Part shown: positions 61,434 through 64,000 of the stretch, piece after piece
Layout: every line of letters begins with the position of its first letter
Position numbering within the stretch: position 1 is the stretch's first letter
Source: a virus
Strand: one strand, 5' to 3'
DNA: 64,000 nucleotides
IMG/VR virus record: IMGVR_UViG_3300026078_000023
Span: 1 to 64,000 of that record
Made by a program: the position numbers and the translations under genes
Notes under the pieces: generated by a model
Databases searched by the model: none
What the model was told of the DNA's origin: nothing
What the model saw: only the letters and a program-made list of their open reading frames with translations

Positions 61434-63601
61434 CCGCCACCTCCCGCCGCCCGCTCGGCCAGGCTCAGGAGGAGCGCGTCCTGGTTCGCCTGGAGGGCGG
61501 CCGCCCGCGCGTCCGGCTTCTTCCCGCTCACCTTCGCCTTGTAGTGGTCGTCGGCCGCCTTGTCCTGCGCGGAGAGCGACGCCGGGTTGTTCCGCGCCTC
61601 CTGGTACCCGGCCACCTCGACCGTCACCTGGAAGCCCTCCTGGGCGTCCCAGCGGTAGCAGACGGAGCGCACGTAGAACCAGTCGGTCAGCTTGGCCGAC
61701 TGGTAGGCGGCGTCGATCTTGGCCATGATGCGGTCGAGCTGGTCGCGCTTGCCGGCGGCCACCAGCGCCCGGGACGCCGGGTTCTCGAGCAGGGCCTTCC
61801 GGATGAACGCCGGGTTCGCGCGCCGGTCCATCAGCTGGGACAGGTTGTCGGTAGCCACGTCGTTCGAGGCCGGGTCCTCCACTTGGCGGGCGACCATGAT
61901 CCGGACGCATGCCCCCGGGCGCAGGCGCAGGAGGTCGGGGTTCTCGTTGTGGGTCTCGGGGCGGGTGGGGTCGAGGTAGCTCGACAGCTCGTCCGTCTCG
62001 ATGGTGGCGGTCACCTCGTGCTGGCTGATCGTGTGGTACAGGGCGACGGCGACCCGCTCCAGCTCGGCCTGGGTCCGCACCTCGCGGATCACGCGGACCA
62101 CCTCCTCCTCGATCGGTTGGTGGCCGCGCGCCGATCCGGCAGGCCCGGTGCCGGCGGCGCTGACGATGGTCGCGCGCGGCGTCTTGGGGAACACGGCCTC
62201 TAGGGTCCGCTCCCCCGGCCGGCCGTCGGGGTTGTGGGCGAGGACGCGCACGCGCGGGACGCGCTTCGTCCGGCCGTACTTGCGGGACACCTTGTACTTG
62301 CGGATGTTCTTCCCCCACACCAGCAGGCGGACCTGGGTGGTGATCTCGCGCGACCCGCCGATGGTCACCGTCCGCTCGAAGCCGTCCGCCGGCCCGCCGG
62401 GGATCGTGGTCCCGCCCTGGGGCGTCTCCTTCAGGTTCTGCGGCGGCACGATCAGGATGTTGTTCGCGCCGATCGGGTTGATGCGGCCGTCGGGCTCGCG
62501 CACGACCACGCTCGGGTCGTAGACCGGGATCATCCCGGCCAGGAGGCACGCGCGGGTGACCAGGTCCCACACCGTCACCTCGACCTGGGGGGCGATCGAC
62601 GGCATGCCCACGCCCGCCGGCACGCCGCCGCCCGGGTCGGCCGCCGGGTCGAGTCCCGGGGGGACGCCGGAGGCCTGGACCTGCCCGCCGGCCGCCGCGC
62701 GCGAGGACGCCGTCTGGAGCGAGCGCTTGAGGCGCTTGGCGTCGATCCGGGGGGCCTTGGCCGGGTCGACGTTGGGGAAGTACCGGACGCCGATGGCGTC
62801 GCCCAGGGTGCCGTTGAACTCCGGCACGGCGGCGATGATCTTGCGGACGTAGTCGGCCAGGTCCTCGCCCCCTTTCGCCACCCGGCGCGTCGGCGCGAAC
62901 GGGTCGAACTTCGCGTCGATGAGGCGCTTCTCCAGGCTGTACGCCTCGATCGTCAGGCGCAGGTCGTCGTCGGACGCCTCCAGGCTCTCCTCATCGGCGT
63001 AGCCGCGGAACACCGGCGCCGAGTGCATGACCTGGGGCACCCACACGCCTGGGTCCTGGTAGTCGTCGACCGCGACGGTCCCCCAGAACACCTCGACGAG
63101 CAGGGCCCGGACCACGTCCGGCAGGACTGGGAAGTCGGCGAGCGGCACCTCGACGGTGACCTTGTCGGCGGTCTTGAAGCCGTTGAGGTCGGCGCTGAGC
63201 CCCGTCGGGATCACCGCGATCTGCACCGTGAGGCCGTCCCCCGGCTTCCCGAGCGGCGCCGCCTCGTCGACGGCCCCCTTGCGGTCGCTGCGGCCGCGGC
63301 CCGCCCGCGCGCGCCCGGCGACCACCGCCGTGTCGGCTGCCAGGTCCCGCTCCCCGGAGGCCCGGCGGACTGCCTGGAGGTGGGCGTCGAACGCGGCGGT
63401 GGCGGCGGCGCGCGCGGCCGCCGTCTTGGCCGGGCGGCCCTCCTGCAGCGCGTCCGGCCCGTCGTCGTTCGAGAAGTCCTCGAGGCGGACGGTGAGCCGG
63501 ACGACCACCGCCGGCCGGTAGGTGTACTTCGCCGTCCGCGAGCGCACCAGGCGCTGCGCGGAGGCCACGCCGACCGGGGCTATCAGGTCGGAGATGCCCA
63601 C
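61430..63601 (-). CDS. tail hub protein, gpD/gp27/VgrG-like (723 aa)
   Basis: Large hub protein. DFPVLPDVVRALLVEVFWGTVAVDD, QVMHSAPVFRGYADEESLEASDDDLRLTIEAYSLEKRLIDAKFDP and a long middle resemble phage late-control gpD/gp27 proteins. A Pro/Gly linker (about 310-345) interrupts it. GTG 63601. Makes the tail-tip ring on which the spike sits. Confidence 0.7.
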   Translation of the reverse strand: MGISDLIAPVGVASAQRLVRSRTAKYTYRPAVVVRLTVRLEDFSNDDGPDALQEGRPAKTAAARAAATAAFDAHLQAVRRASGERDLAADTAVVAGRARAGRGRSDRKGAVDEAAPLGKPGDGLTVQIAVIPTGLSADLNGFKTADKVTVEVPLADFPVLPDVVRALLVEVFWGTVAVDDYQDPGVWVPQVMHSAPVFRGYADEESLEASDDDLRLTIEAYSLEKRLIDAKFDPFAPTRRVAKGGEDLADYVRKIIAAVPEFNGTLGDAIGVRYFPNVDPAKAPRIDAKRLKRSLQTASSRAAAGGQVQASGVPPGLDPAADPGGGVPAGVGMPSIAPQVEVTVWDLVTRACLLAGMIPVYDPSVVVREPDGRINPIGANNILIVPPQNLKETPQGGTTIPGGPADGFERTVTIGGSREITTQVRLLVWGKNIRKYKVSRKYGRTKRVPRVRVLAHNPDGRPGERTLEAVFPKTPRATIVSAAGTGPAGSARGHQPIEEEVVRVIREVRTQAELERVAVALYHTISQHEVTATIETDELSSYLDPTRPETHNENPDLLRLRPGACVRIMVARQVEDPASNDVATDNLSQLMDRRANPAFIRKALLENPASRALVAAGKRDQLDRIMAKIDAAYQSAKLTDWFYVRSVCYRWDAQEGFQVTVEVAGYQEARNNPASLSAQDKAADDHYKAKVSGKKPDARAAALQANQDALLLSLAERAAGGGG

Positions 63602-63602
63602 G

Positions 63603-64000
63603 TCAGCCGGCGCTCCTCTCGCGCTGGCACGGAGGGCACTCGCACTCGGTCTGCAGGGCGACGTGCTGGTCCCATTCCGGTGGGTGGGGGGCCAGCACCG
63701 AGATCCTGACGTCGTCGATCAGGCCTGCGCGGCTCGGATGCGGGTCCCAGACCATCTTCCCGTGGCGGGCGACGACGATGTGCCTCTCGGCGGCGCCCAG
63801 CGTCCCCGTGCGCACCGTCGTCCCGCTCAGGAAGTGGTACCCCGGGTCGCGGAACGCGAACACCGACAGGATCGTCGACGGGAGCCTGTCGAAGTACGCG
63901 AGTCCGTGGTGCTTCCTCAAGTAGGCCTGCAGCAGGTTCTGGAAGTACGGCTCCTGCCGGCGCCCGTCAGGCCCGCGTCGATCGCACGCGGACTGATCCG
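63603..64000 (-). CDS. conserved phage protein, partial at the right edge
   Basis: The frame stays open to the end of the window, so the N-terminus is missing. Visible: LRKHHGLAYFDRLPSTILSVFAFRDPGYHFLSG, ERHIVVARHGKMVWDPHPSRAGL and a C-terminal ECECPPCQRERSAG. The HDPHPS-like phrase recurs in small phage tail-region proteins from memory; no function assigned. A TTG at 63920 is possible but the upstream frame also looks coding. Confidence 0.55.
   Translation of the reverse strand, partial: DQSACDRRGPDGRRQEPYFQNLLQAYLRKHHGLAYFDRLPSTILSVFAFRDPGYHFLSGTTVRTGTLGAAERHIVVARHGKMVWDPHPSRAGLIDDVRISVLAPHPPEWDQHVALQTECECPPCQRERSAG

Noticed and set aside
1-64000. tRNA genes or CRISPR arrays
   Set aside because: No cloverleaf-like intergenic segment or regular repeat-spacer series was seen; gaps are too short and repeats are scattered singly.
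1-64000. Integrase, excisionase-integrase pair or attachment site
   Set aside because: No recombinase motif was seen. The MerR/excisionase-like protein at 39783 alone does not indicate lysogeny.

Overview
This window is one contiguous, very GC-rich piece of a tailed double-stranded DNA phage genome. About 110 genes are packed almost end to end. All but one lie on the minus strand, so transcription runs from 64000 towards 1. Many genes start with GTG and overlap the previous stop by 4 bases (GTGA or ATGA), which points to long, translationally coupled operons. The host cannot be named. Several lipobox-bearing small proteins and a holin/lipoprotein group would fit a high-GC Gram-negative host, but this is inference. 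No portal, major capsid protein, DNA polymerase or primase was recognised here, so part of the genome must lie outside the window.

Layout in the direction of transcription. 64000-51.7 kb: tail and baseplate genes (gpD/gp27-like hub, gpV-like spike, gp25-like and J-like baseplate proteins, three long fibre/appendage proteins with shared repeats). 51.8-46 kb: a glycosyltransferase-like protein and a probable lysis/envelope group (signal-anchored proteins, papain-like cysteine protease, small lipoprotein, LLH-like holin, proline-rich membrane protein). 46.1-42 kb: small possible virion proteins, a RuvC-like resolvase, Cys-rich proteins and a DUF932-like protein, separated by two terminators that are each followed by the same conserved promoter-like element. 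41.9-33.4 kb: sigma-like factor, small regulators, SF2 helicase, uracil-DNA-glycosylase-like protein, DnaD-like replisome organiser, DnaC-like loader and DnaB helicase. 33.4-26.2 kb: ssDNA-binding protein, RecA-like recombinase and an Mre11/Rad50 pair. 26.2-19.8 kb: DUF4326 protein, probable small terminase, HerA/FtsK-like ATPase, lysozyme-like protein and an ATPase-only large terminase half. 19.8-12.7 kb: MazG-like, DUF5131, J-domain and methyltransferase-like proteins with many small ones. 12.7-6.9 kb: a 7-deazaguanine DNA-modification operon (ParB-like, DpdA-like, frameshifted DUF6884-like, QueC, FolE, QueD, QueE, zinc metallopeptidase). 6.8-0 kb: a TrpF-like TIM-barrel protein, lipoproteins, the separate nuclease half of the large terminase and small unknown proteins.

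How it fits together. FolE, QueD, QueE and QueC together make preQ0 from GTP. A DpdA-family transglycosylase would then exchange preQ0 for guanine in phage DNA, probably protecting it from restriction. Replication appears to be helicase-loader driven, with a full recombination set (RecA, gp32-like SSB, Rad50/Mre11, RuvC, SF2 helicase). Packaging appears to use a TerL split into two genes about 17 kb apart.

Most unusual points: the split, distant terminase; an 11-G tract that breaks the DUF6884-like gene inside the modification operon; a hairpin-forming start-associated repeat (conserved core GGCCAACA) upstream of about ten genes; terminator-plus-promoter-like units; and a single plus-strand gene meeting its neighbour tail to tail.
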